In this document: positions 1 through 7,593 of the stretch, one piece after another | Layout: each line of letters opens with the position of its first letter | Numbering within the stretch: position 1 is the stretch's first letter | NCBI RefSeq assembly: GCF_001310815.1 | Contig: NZ_BAZK01000010.1 | Coordinates: 62,001-126,000 of the forward strand | Source: Pseudovibrio denitrificans JCM 12308 | Lineage (GTDB): Bacteria; Pseudomonadota; Alphaproteobacteria; Rhizobiales; Stappiaceae | Direction: 5' to 3' | DNA length: 64,000 nucleotides | Made by a program: the position numbers and the translations under genes | The notes under the pieces: model-generated | The model's input: only the letters and a program-made list of their open reading frames with translations | What the model was told of the DNA's origin: nothing | The model's database searches: none

Positions 1-1
1 C

Positions 2-1252
2 CCAATCTTCGGCCCGATCCTTGGTGCACTTTATGGTCCGGCTGCGATGCTCTGGATCGTTTGCGGCTGCATCTTTGCAGGTGCCGTACACGATTACTTC
101 TCCGGCATGCTGTCTGTGCGCAACAAAGGGCAGTCTGTTCCTAACCTTGCCGGTAAGTACCTCGGCAACGGTGCAAAACACTTCATGAACATTTTTGCGA
201 TTGTTCTGTTGCTGCTTGTTGGTGTTGTGTTCGTGTCTGCTCCAGCTGGTCTGCTGGGTCGCCTGACCGGCCTTGACGTCACCATCTTCTTGGTTTGCAT
301 CTTCGCTTACTATCTGGTGGCAACCATCGTTCCAGTCGACAAGATCATCGGTCGCTTCTATCCGTTCTTCGGCGCGTTGTTGCTGTTCATGTCCATCGGC
401 CTGACTGTTGCTCTAATGGTTTCCAGCGAGCATTCCATGCTACCGGGCGTTGAAGCTGGAGACTTCTTCCAGAACCTGAACCCGAATGACATGCCGCTGT
501 GGCCAGCTCTGTTCATCACCATTGCCTGTGGTGCAATCTCCGGATTCCACGCCACACAGTCTCCTCTGATGGCGCGCTGCATGGAAAACGAGCAAAACGG
601 TCGCTTCGTATTCTACGGTGCCATGATTGGTGAAGGTGTTATTGCAATCATCTGGTGTGCGATTGCGCTTTCCTTCTTCGGTGGTGTTGAAGGCCTTGCT
701 GAAGGCATGGGCGGCAACCCTGCAAACCTCGTGTATGAGGCTTCTAACGGGCTTCTGGGTGCGTTTGGTGGTTTCCTCGCCGTGCTGGGTGTGATTGTCC
801 TGCCGATTACTTCCGGTGATACCGCATTCCGCTCAGCTCGTCTGATCCTTGCAGAGCTGTTCAACATGCCTCAGACAAAACTGCCTAAGCGCCTGATGCT
901 GGCTCTGCCATTGTTCGTTGGCGGCGCTATTCTCACTCAGGTCGACTTCGGTGTGATCTGGCGTTACTTCGGCGTTGCCAACCAGGCGACCGCAGCTCTG
1001 ATGCTGTGGACCGCAGCTGCTTACCTGCTGCGCCACAACAAGCTGCACTGGATCTGCACCATTCCGGCAACCTTCATGACCACCGTAGTCGTGACGTTCA
1101 TTCTGAACTCCAGCAAGCTTGGCTTCGGTCTGCCAATGACGGTTTCCACCATCGGCGGCATCATCACCGCCCTGCTGGTTGCCTCCGCTGTCTGGATGAA
1201 GGTGAAAGGCAAGGTCGTCGATCACGAAGACGTGCTTGAGCCTGGCGAGTAA
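2..1252 (+). CDS. Carbon starvation protein CstA family transporter (5' partial)
   Basis: The reading frame is open from base 2, so the N-terminus lies outside the window; 416 residues remain. The text around the left edge (PIFGPILGALYGPAA, then GAVHDYFSGMLSVRNKG) is the conserved CstA core, followed by many hydrophobic segments. CstA proteins are inner-membrane transporters for peptides or pyruvate, used when carbon is short. The protein ends about 400 residues after this motif, so the whole would be roughly 500 aa, shorter than the ~700 aa E. coli CstA; shorter family members exist. It ends in a charged tail. A strong terminator follows at once, so it is the last gene of its transcript. The family is clear; the substrate is not. 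Confidence 0.88.
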   Translation, partial: PIFGPILGALYGPAAMLWIVCGCIFAGAVHDYFSGMLSVRNKGQSVPNLAGKYLGNGAKHFMNIFAIVLLLLVGVVFVSAPAGLLGRLTGLDVTIFLVCIFAYYLVATIVPVDKIIGRFYPFFGALLLFMSIGLTVALMVSSEHSMLPGVEAGDFFQNLNPNDMPLWPALFITIACGAISGFHATQSPLMARCMENEQNGRFVFYGAMIGEGVIAIIWCAIALSFFGGVEGLAEGMGGNPANLVYEASNGLLGAFGGFLAVLGVIVLPITSGDTAFRSARLILAELFNMPQTKLPKRLMLALPLFVGGAILTQVDFGVIWRYFGVANQATAALMLWTAAAYLLRHNKLHWICTIPATFMTTVVVTFILNSSKLGFGLPMTVSTIGGIITALLVASAVWMKVKGKVVDHEDVLEPGE

Positions 1253-1280
1253 CTCCCCTCCTCTCGCCCAAGCCACAATA

Positions 1281-1315
1281 CAGCGCAAAGATCCCAGTCT
1301 TTGCGCTGTTTTTGT
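1281..1315 (+). terminator. Rho-independent terminator of the CstA-family gene
   Basis: Perfect 11-bp stem CAGCGCAAAGA / TCTTTGCGCTG (1281-1291 and 1298-1308) with a 6-nt loop and the T-rich tail GTTTTTGTTG, 29 bp after the stop codon. Confidence 0.9.
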
Positions 1316-1458
1316 TGTGTTCTGTTTAAATCACTAGGAACTACAGGTTAGCAAATCAACCTTTAGTACGCTGCGAACTTATTAGCTCTTAGCAACAGAA
1401 TCTTGTATTTCTTCCAAGCTATAACTTGCTGACACTTCAATCTGATTTTCAGAGGTAA

Positions 1459-1545
1459 GCACGATGCAAGGTTTGCCTTATTGCATTGTGCTTTTTGCTT
1501 TGAGACACCCGTGGTTTTGCGTAACTGCGGGTGTTTTCTTTTACC
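1459..1545 (+). other. Two tandem hairpins with T-rich tails in a gene-free stretch
   Basis: The 474 bp between the CstA-family stop and the next gene carry no convincing coding sequence. They hold two terminator-like hairpins. The first pairs GCACGATGCAA (1459-1469) with TTGCATTGTGC (1481-1491) and is followed by TTTTTGCTTT. The second pairs ACACCCG (1505-1511) with CGGGTGT (1528-1534) and is followed by TTTTCTTTT. Two such structures so far behind the CstA terminator may end a small RNA that starts around 1330-1440, but I see no firm promoter, so this stays a candidate. Confidence 0.4.
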
Positions 1546-1642
1546 CACCAAAACCAAAATAACTTCAAAATCGAAGATAACAGAGAAATCTTGCGGGCCT
1601 TAACCTATTGAATCTAATAGGCATCGCTCTGCCTGCGACAAG

Positions 1643-1655
1643 ATTGTCAGACAAT
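1643..1655. promoter_or_regulatory. Candidate FadR/GntR-family operator 1
   Basis: Palindrome ATTGT CAG ACAAT. It fits the TnGTnnnACnA consensus typical of FadR-subfamily (FCD-domain) GntR regulators. It lies 72 bp upstream of the first gene of the uxaA-like operon, and a FadR-type regulator gene closes that locus at 6109-6783. Confidence 0.6.
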
Positions 1656-1695
1656 ATTGATTTTTCTCAAGACTTAAAGTGCATTTTATGTAATA

Positions 1696-1716
1696 GTCGA
1701 TTGTAGGACAATCGAC
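1696..1716. promoter_or_regulatory. Candidate FadR/GntR-family operator 2
   Basis: Perfect 21-bp palindrome with 9-bp arms and a 3-bp spacer: GTCGATTGT, AGG, ACAATCGAC. Its core TTGTAGGACAA fits the TnGTnnnACnA consensus of FadR-subfamily GntR regulators. It ends directly at the Shine-Dalgarno GGAG (1717-1720), so bound protein would cover the likely transcription start. Its centre is 57 bp from operator 1. Confidence 0.7.
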
Positions 1717-1726
1717 GGAGTACATT

Positions 1727-2062
1727 ATGATAAAGGCACTACGCCTTAATGCTGCAGACAATGTTGCAACCCTGCTGGAAGATGCCGGCAAGGGCGAGAC
1801 AGTTCTGGTGATCTCCGAACAGAACGAAAGCCTGGGAGAGCTGGAACTTCTGCAAGCTATTCCCTTTGGCAACAAAGTCGCGCTGCGCCCCATGAAACCA
1901 GAGGATCATCTGATTAAAGGTGGCGTCGCAGTCGGCAAGGCGATCAAGCCTGTCCCACAAGGACAACTTGCTCACGTTCAAAATATTCGAAGCTTAAATC
2001 TGGATATTCCAGAGGTGATGATCAACGAAATCATCGCCCAAATGGGAATTGAGGTGGACTGA
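1727..2062 (+). CDS. UxaA-family lyase, small subunit (SAF domain)
   Basis: A 111-aa protein matching the N-terminal SAF-like domain of the altronate/galactarate dehydratase (UxaA) family, here a separate polypeptide as in split members such as SuyA of sulfolactate sulfo-lyase. The start is supported by GGAG 6 bp upstream. Its TGA shares bases with the ATG of the large subunit (ATGA-type junction at 2062), which points to translational coupling and a two-subunit enzyme. The family removes water, or sulfite in Suy, from 2-hydroxy acids using a metal centre. The operon also holds an enolase-superfamily enzyme and a BCCT transporter. The substrate cannot be read from the sequence. Confidence 0.8.
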   Translation: MIKALRLNAADNVATLLEDAGKGETVLVISEQNESLGELELLQAIPFGNKVALRPMKPEDHLIKGGVAVGKAIKPVPQGQLAHVQNIRSLNLDIPEVMINEIIAQMGIEVD

Positions 2063-3237
2063 TGCAGACATTCAGAGGCTATCAGCGAGCAGATGGGTCT
2101 GTCGGCATCCGCAACCTCATCATGATTATCGCAGCAGATGAATGCGCTGAGGGCATCGCCCGCGCAATCTCCGAGAAGACGCCCGGTAGTGTTGTCGTTA
2201 CCAACTACAATACCTGCATGTATGGTGGCAACGAAGAGATGATTGGCACCATGATCAACGCAGCAACCAACCCAAACATCGCCGGGGCGCTGGTGATTAA
2301 CATGGGTTGCGGCAGCATCGCTCCTGATCTGGTGGCTGGGCCAATCCGCGCTACCGGGCGTCCAGTGGAGACCCTGACTTGCATTAAAGAGAGCGGCACC
2401 GTTTCAACCATTCGCGAAGGGCTGAAGCGCATTGCTGCGATTGTCGATCACGCAAATGCAACCGAGATGGTGGATGCCCCGATCAGCAAGCTGTTCGTCG
2501 GCATCAAGTGCGGTGGCTCAGACACGAGCTCTGGCATTGCTTCTAACCCAAGTGTCGGTCTTGCAGCAGACAAGCTGATCGACATGGGCGCTTCTGCTGT
2601 TGCCGGTGAACTTCTGGAACTGCTGGGCTGTGAGCACATTCTCAAAGAGCGTGCAGTGACACCAGAAGTTTTTGAGAAGATTGAGCAACTGATCAGTGAT
2701 GAAGAGAAGCGCTGGCATGTGGAAGGCACTCAGGTTGAAACCATGAGTGTTGGCAATAGCATCGGCGGTTTGACAACCATCGAAGAGAAATCCCTAGGCG
2801 CTCTTGCAAAAACTGGTTCCAAGCCAATTCAGGACATCTTGCGCATCAATGCCAAGAAGCTGGAAAAGCCTGAGGTGCCAGGCATGTACCTGTCTGAAAC
2901 TACAATGCTTTGTGGTGGTTCAGCGATGCACTTTGCAGCACTTGGCTGTCAGGTGATCCTTTGGACCACAGGTGGGGCTGGCTTTAACAATCCAATCGTT
3001 CCTGTCATCCGCGTGAGTGGTAATAGTCAGCTGATCAATGAAGACATCGACATTGATGCAACCGGCATCATGCGCGGTGAAGACAGCCTCGAGAATGTCT
3101 CAGAAGAAATCCTGAAAACACTTGCTGGCGTGATCAACGGCGAAAAGACAGCCATTGAAGACTTTGGCTACGCCTACTGCTCGCTCATTCAGAAAGATCA
3201 GCGCGTCGAGCGGCTGCTTTCAATCCCCGCAGAATAA
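2062..3237 (+). CDS. UxaA-family lyase, large subunit
   Basis: A 391-aa protein matching the C-terminal catalytic part of the altronate dehydratase / D-galactarate dehydratase family; the early segment GYQRADGSVGIRN and the Cys-containing motifs KCGGSD and MLCGGSAMH are typical of UxaA proteins. It pairs with the overlapping small subunit. Known split relatives include SuyB, while UxaA and GarD are fused. The likely reaction is elimination on a sugar acid or other 2-hydroxy acid. The gene is second in the operon under the two palindromic operators. Altronate dehydratase proper is unlikely, because no uronate isomerase or mannitol-type dehydrogenase is nearby. Confidence 0.82.
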   Translation: MQTFRGYQRADGSVGIRNLIMIIAADECAEGIARAISEKTPGSVVVTNYNTCMYGGNEEMIGTMINAATNPNIAGALVINMGCGSIAPDLVAGPIRATGRPVETLTCIKESGTVSTIREGLKRIAAIVDHANATEMVDAPISKLFVGIKCGGSDTSSGIASNPSVGLAADKLIDMGASAVAGELLELLGCEHILKERAVTPEVFEKIEQLISDEEKRWHVEGTQVETMSVGNSIGGLTTIEEKSLGALAKTGSKPIQDILRINAKKLEKPEVPGMYLSETTMLCGGSAMHFAALGCQVILWTTGGAGFNNPIVPVIRVSGNSQLINEDIDIDATGIMRGEDSLENVSEEILKTLAGVINGEKTAIEDFGYAYCSLIQKDQRVERLLSIPAE

Positions 3238-3291
3238 TCAAAACAACGCGCAGGCCTTTGCCAAAAGAGCTAGCGCATCAGGGAGAACAAA

Positions 3292-4434
3292 ATGAAGATC
3301 ACTGATGTTGAGGTCATCCATCTTCGTATTCCGTTGCTCGCACAAAACTGCGAGTGGGGCGAAGATGCACTGATCGTACGCATCCACACAGACACAGGTC
3401 TTGTGGGGCTTGGGGAGTCAGACAGCTCGCCATCCGTGATTGCAGCACTCATTGAAGCCCCGCAGTCCAACTTGTACTGCACTGGTCTCAAGTCCCTGCT
3501 GATTGGCGAAAATCCATTGGAAATCAGCCGCTTGTGGAACAAGATGTACTGGTCCAGCAACTATGTTGGCCGTCGCGGGGCTGGCATTCATGCCATGAGC
3601 GCTATCGATATTGCACTGTGGGACATCGCCGCCAAGCATTATGGTGTGCCACTGCATATTCTGCTGGGAGCGAAGTACCGTGACCGTATTCCGGCTTACG
3701 GGACTTTCATCCCAGCAGATAACCCTGAAGATAACCGCAAGATCGCTCAGGATCTGGTGGCGAAGGGCTTCACCAGTCTGAAGTTCGGTGGTGGTGTTCT
3801 GGGTGATGATCCAGATGTCGATTATGAAATCGTTCGCGTGGTACGCGAAGCCATCGGGCCGGATATTGAGCTGCAGATTGATCTAGCCACCAAGTGGCGC
3901 ACAGCTTCTCACGCTTTGCAGATGTGCAAGCGTCTGGAACCATTCAACCTGCATTGGATTGAAGAACCTGTCATGGCGGATGACGAGCGTGGTTACGTAA
4001 AGCTCGGACGTCAGGCTTCTCAAAAAATCGCAGGTGGTGAAGCTTTGACCACTTGCCGCGAGTTCCACGACATGCTGGAGCGCTGTGAGCCAGACATCAT
4101 CCAACCAGACATCACGCGCTGCGGTGGCATCACCGAGATGCGCAAGATTTATGACATGGCGCAGATGCGCGGTGTCCAACTCATTCCTCATGGGTTCAGC
4201 ACAGACATTTTGCTCGCCGCTTCTGTGCATTTCCTTGCCTCATGTGAGCATGGAAACCTGATGGAATACTCCCAGAGCAATAGCCCGCTGGTGGCGGGTA
4301 ACGGGCTGGCCAAAGAGCCAGTGGTCTTCGCTGAGGGGCAGCTTGTTGTTCCTGATCGCCCAGGCCTTGGGATCGAGCTGAACGAAGACCTAATCAAAAA
4401 ATATCAAGTGAACGCCCAACCGGCTTACGCTTGA
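3292..4434 (+). CDS. Mandelate racemase/muconate lactonizing enzyme family protein
   Basis: A 380-aa enolase-superfamily enzyme with the usual capping domain and TIM barrel. The three metal ligands are visible: D197 (in LQIDLA), E224 (IEEP) and E250 (GGEAL). K164 (LKFGGG) and the D273/H300 pair (PDITRCGG, PHGFS) place it in the mandelate-racemase subgroup, with E325 (MEYS) behind them; these enzymes abstract an alpha-proton from a carboxylate and then racemise or dehydrate it. GGGAGAA lies 5-11 bp upstream of the ATG. Only 17 bp separate its stop from the transporter start, so it belongs to the same operon. A sugar-acid dehydratase is the most likely role, but a betaine- or hydroxy-acid-specific epimerase is also possible. 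Confidence 0.85.
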   Translation: MKITDVEVIHLRIPLLAQNCEWGEDALIVRIHTDTGLVGLGESDSSPSVIAALIEAPQSNLYCTGLKSLLIGENPLEISRLWNKMYWSSNYVGRRGAGIHAMSAIDIALWDIAAKHYGVPLHILLGAKYRDRIPAYGTFIPADNPEDNRKIAQDLVAKGFTSLKFGGGVLGDDPDVDYEIVRVVREAIGPDIELQIDLATKWRTASHALQMCKRLEPFNLHWIEEPVMADDERGYVKLGRQASQKIAGGEALTTCREFHDMLERCEPDIIQPDITRCGGITEMRKIYDMAQMRGVQLIPHGFSTDILLAASVHFLASCEHGNLMEYSQSNSPLVAGNGLAKEPVVFAEGQLVVPDRPGLGIELNEDLIKKYQVNAQPAYA

Positions 4435-4451
4435 AGATGGAGGAAAAACAA

Positions 4452-6031
4452 ATGTCTAACACTGGGAAAAGATTAGACACCTTTCTACTTTCGATAAGTC
4501 TGAGCTTTGTCGTTGCTATTGTTGCAGGCCTAACCGTCTTCCCTGATAAGGGCAACGAAATCGCCAACTATCTATTCAGCACATTCAACACGATCTTTGG
4601 CACGCCAGTGCTGGTGCTTGTGTTTGGATCTGTCATCTTTCTTGCTGCACTTGGCCTGAGCAAGTACGGCAACATCCGTCTGGGCGAAGGCAAACCAGAA
4701 TACAGCACGTTCGCCTGGGTCTCCATGATGATCTGTGCGGGTTTGGGTTCCGCGACCGTCTACTGGGCATTCACAGAATGGGCATACTACTTCAACGCCC
4801 CTCCTCTGGGTGTTCAGACAGGTACAACAGCAGCTTATGAGCTGGGTACCGCATACAACCTGTTCCACTGGGGCTTCAGTGCCTGGGCAGCTTACTGCAT
4901 CGTATCTCTGCCAGTGGCTTACCACTTCCACGTTCGTAAGAACCTGGCCTCAGCCTTTCCGCTGTTTGTACTGCTATCCGTGGCAACAAGCCGATCACTC
5001 CGCTTTGGCGTGCAATCAGCCGCGTGATTGACGTGATCTTCATCTTCACCATCTTCGGTGCACTTTCCATCACCCTTGGTGTATCCGTGCCGATGGTTTC
5101 CGAGATCCTGTCTTCTCTGATCGGCATTGAGCCAACCTTCAACGTGAACCTGGTTCTGATCCTGATTATCTCTGCGTTCTTCTCTCTGAGCTCTTACGTG
5201 GGTATTCAGAAGGGTATGGCGCGTATCAGCTCCATGAACACTTACCTGGCAATCGGCTTCTGTATTGCTGTGTTCCTGATCGGCCCAACCATGTTCATCG
5301 CAAAGTCTACCGTGAATGGTCTTGGCATAATGCTGCAGGACTTCGTGCGTATGAGCCTTTACACCGATCCGGTTGAAAACGGTGGTTTCCCAGAAGGTTG
5401 GACTATTTTCTACTGGCTCTACTGGATCACCTACACTCCATTCGTATCCATCTTCGTGACCAAGATCTCCAAGGGACGTAGCATCCGTGGTGTCATCACG
5501 AACATGCTGCTGAGCGGTAGTGCAGGTTGCTTCTTCTTCTTCGGCATCCTTGGCGGTCTGTCTCAGTCTGCAAATGTGAACGGTCTTGTTGATGTTGCAG
5601 GTCTCGTAGCTTCCGGTGAAGGCAACCAGGCGATCGTTCAGGTTATGAACTCACTGCCATTCAGCGCGATCTTCATCGTTCTGTTCGCATTGGTTTCCGT
5701 TCTCTTCCTGGCAACCACTCTGGACTCTGCTGCATTCACCATGGCTGCAACTTCTACAAAGGGTCTGAAAGAAAACGAAGAGCCATCTCCAATGCTGCGC
5801 CTGTTCTGGTGTGTGATGCTGGCTGCTGTTCCACTTGCGATGATGTTCATTGATGCCCCACTGAACACCATTAAAACATGTGCCATCGTAACCTCTATCC
5901 CACTGATGTTTATCATCGGCTATATGGTTTACGGATTTATCAAGTGGATGCGTGAGGACTTCGCTTTAACAAGTGGCGAAGACATTCTCCGGCAGTCCCG
6001 CGTAGCAGCCGACGCTGTTCCAGCGGAATAA
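4452..6031 (+). pseudogene. BCCT-family transporter, broken by one missing base
   Basis: Betaine/carnitine/choline-type transporter. The first part (4452 to about 4955) has the N-terminal helices and a tryptophan-rich stretch (FAWVSMMICAGLGSATVYWA). Reading then shifts by one base at about 4953-4958, inside GCCTTTCC, and continues from the codon at 4955 through NKPITPLW, then VIDVIFIFTIFGALSITLG, to the stop at 6031. Restoring one base gives a 526-aa protein of normal BCCT length. The start at 4452 is backed by GGAGG at 4439-4443. Such carriers import quaternary ammonium or similar zwitterions with Na+ or H+, so this is the probable uptake system of the operon. The break looks like a sequence error because both halves are well conserved. 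Confidence 0.82.
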
Positions 6032-6051
6032 GCTTCCTCCTCAGGCAAAGC

Positions 6052-6082
6052 AAAAGGGCGACCTCCGGGCCGCCCTTTTTAT
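6052..6082 (+). terminator. Rho-independent terminator after the BCCT gene
   Basis: Perfect stem AAAAGGGCG (6052-6060) / CGCCCTTTT (6071-6079) with a T-rich tail. It separates the catabolic operon from the convergent regulator gene. The A-rich 5' flank lets it also act on the minus strand. Confidence 0.88.
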
Positions 6083-6108
6083 TGCTTCAAACATTCCAAC
6101 AAACGAGT

Positions 6109-6783
6109 TCAGTCTTCGTCCATCTGTTTGGTGTGTTCATGTTTCAGCTTGTGACCCATTTCTGTGAAGGTGCTGATGTTCTCAATTGCGAGCTTGCGGG
6201 CTCTCTCCGGCTCACCTGCACAGATTGCTTCTACCAAACCGATATGAGTGTTCGCGCTATCTTCGATGTCGAAGTCGAAGTGCGTGATGCGGATGTAAAT
6301 TGAGAGCTGGTTGATCACGCTCTTATACATATGCGCGAGCCGCGCGCTTTCACTGAGTTCGATGATCAATTTATGAAGTTCGAAATCGTAGAAGGTGACT
6401 TCGGTGATGGAGACCCCATCCTGCTGACAGATCTCCTTAAAGACATCCAGTTCTTTACGAAGTCGGACAGCTTTTTCAGGCGTGATCGTTTCCGCCGCCA
6501 TTTGCGCTGCCTGGCTCTCCAGAGCGACGCGCAGATGGTAGATTTCCCAGATATCATGATCGGTGAGCGTGGTAACGCTCCAACCTGCGTATGGCTTCTG
6601 TGAGACAAGGCCTTCACTTGCGAGAGTGTTCAACGCCATGCGAACAGTCGTGCGTGAAAGCTCCAGATCCTTGGCAAGCGTACTTTCCGTAAGCTTGTCG
6701 CCTGAGACATAATGACCTGCCAAAATCTGCTGCCTCAGAAAATCTGCGGCCTGCTCCTCAAGGCTTTGTTTTGAAATCTTCAT
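6109..6783 (-). CDS. GntR-family transcriptional regulator, FadR/FCD subfamily
   Basis: A 224-aa repressor-type regulator. The N-terminal winged helix covers about residues 8-75 (LTESTLAKDLELSRTTVRMA is the recognition part). The C-terminal FCD ligand domain follows, with helix-rich segments and the metal-binding His/Asp pattern (FELHKLIIE, HIGLVEAI). It is convergent with the uxaA-like/BCCT operon, and the two TnGTnnnACnA palindromes at 1643-1655 and 1696-1716 are what this subfamily usually binds. It is therefore the natural candidate to repress that operon until an acidic pathway metabolite is present. I found no matching palindrome before its own start, so autoregulation is not evident. 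Confidence 0.86.
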   Translation of the reverse strand: MKISKQSLEEQAADFLRQQILAGHYVSGDKLTESTLAKDLELSRTTVRMALNTLASEGLVSQKPYAGWSVTTLTDHDIWEIYHLRVALESQAAQMAAETITPEKAVRLRKELDVFKEICQQDGVSITEVTFYDFELHKLIIELSESARLAHMYKSVINQLSIYIRITHFDFDIEDSANTHIGLVEAICAGEPERARKLAIENISTFTEMGHKLKHEHTKQMDED

Positions 6784-6988
6784 TGGAACTCAATCACGTC
6801 CGTCGTGTTCACTCTCTGCATTGAGCTGTATCACCATTAGCTTGCTGAATAAATGACGAGTTTGGCACTCCAGATATTTGCTTTGTGATTATTGAAGGAG
6901 CTGCGCGATTTAGGTATATTTTGCTCGTGCATTTGCGAAAAGGCAGCGTCGGGTTTCTTTTCTGCTCCGGCAAAGTTTTTAATGACTC

Positions 6989-7006
6989 TAAACTAGGAAT
7001 GGTTTA
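6989..7006. promoter_or_regulatory. Candidate operator upstream of rirA
   Basis: Imperfect palindrome TAAAC-N8-GTTTA, 63 bp before the rirA start, within an A/T-rich divergent promoter region (6784-7069) shared with the GntR gene. Rrf2-type regulators often control themselves. The assignment is inference from position and symmetry only. Confidence 0.3.
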
Positions 7007-7069
7007 TTCTTGAGTTAGAGATGCATATTTTGATTGACGACAGACGCCGGAAGACGCATAGCTAATACT

Positions 7070-7540
7070 ATGAGACTCACTCAACAAACCAACTATGCTG
7101 TACGTGCCCTGATGTATTGTGCGGCAAATCCTGACAAGCCAAGCAAAGTTGCCGAGATCGCAGCTTCGTTTTCCATGTCGGAAACCCACCTTTTCAAAAT
7201 CATGAAGGTGCTCGTTGATGCTGACCTGATGAAAACCATCCGGGGACGCAACGGTGGTATCGTGTTGCCACGTCCTGCTGAACAGATCAGCGTTGGACAG
7301 GTAGTGCGTGCAACTGAAGAGTCATTCCTTCTTGCTGAGTGCTTTGACAGTGGCCGTCAGGACTGCCCGCTCGTTAACCACTGTGGCTTCAACTCTGTTC
7401 TGCATGAAGCGCTGGAAGCATTCCTTGGTGTGCTCGACAAGTGCACGATTGCGGACCTTGCAGATAACCGCGCGAGCATTCGCCATCTGCTGCAGATTGA
7501 AGACCCGCTTCTGCCAAAAAATATGGCCGCAGCTGAATAA
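7070..7540 (+). CDS. rirA: Rrf2-family iron-responsive regulator RirA
   Basis: A 156-aa Rrf2-type regulator starting MRLTQQTNYAVRALMYCA, the hallmark start of RirA. A winged helix covers residues 1-80. Three cysteines at C91, C99 and C105 (AECFDSGRQDCPLVNHCGF) match the Fe-S cluster ligands of rhizobial RirA, where an iron-sulfur cluster signals iron sufficiency and represses uptake genes. The start at 7070 is preferred over an upstream in-frame codon at 7034 because the conserved family begins there. It sits directly before, and convergent with, a tonB-exbD-exbD-exbB block and close to hemP, a fitting target set. The known RirA family spans Rhizobiales and Rhodobacterales. Confidence 0.88.
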   Translation: MRLTQQTNYAVRALMYCAANPDKPSKVAEIAASFSMSETHLFKIMKVLVDADLMKTIRGRNGGIVLPRPAEQISVGQVVRATEESFLLAECFDSGRQDCPLVNHCGFNSVLHEALEAFLGVLDKCTIADLADNRASIRHLLQIEDPLLPKNMAAAE

Positions 7541-7566
7541 GCGCGACCCCATAGACGAGATGATCA

Positions 7567-7593
7567 GGCAGCGATAACTCGCTGCCTTTTTTG
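7567..7593 (+). terminator. Rho-independent terminator between rirA and tonB
   Basis: Perfect 7-bp stem GGCAGCG (7567-7573) / CGCTGCC (7580-7586), loop ATAACT, then TTTTTTG. It lies between convergent genes. Confidence 0.88.

Noticed and set aside
4940..5030. Programmed ribosomal frameshift in the BCCT gene
   Set aside because: There is no slippery heptamer or stem-loop at the break, and seven other genes in the window show the same kind of one-base loss.
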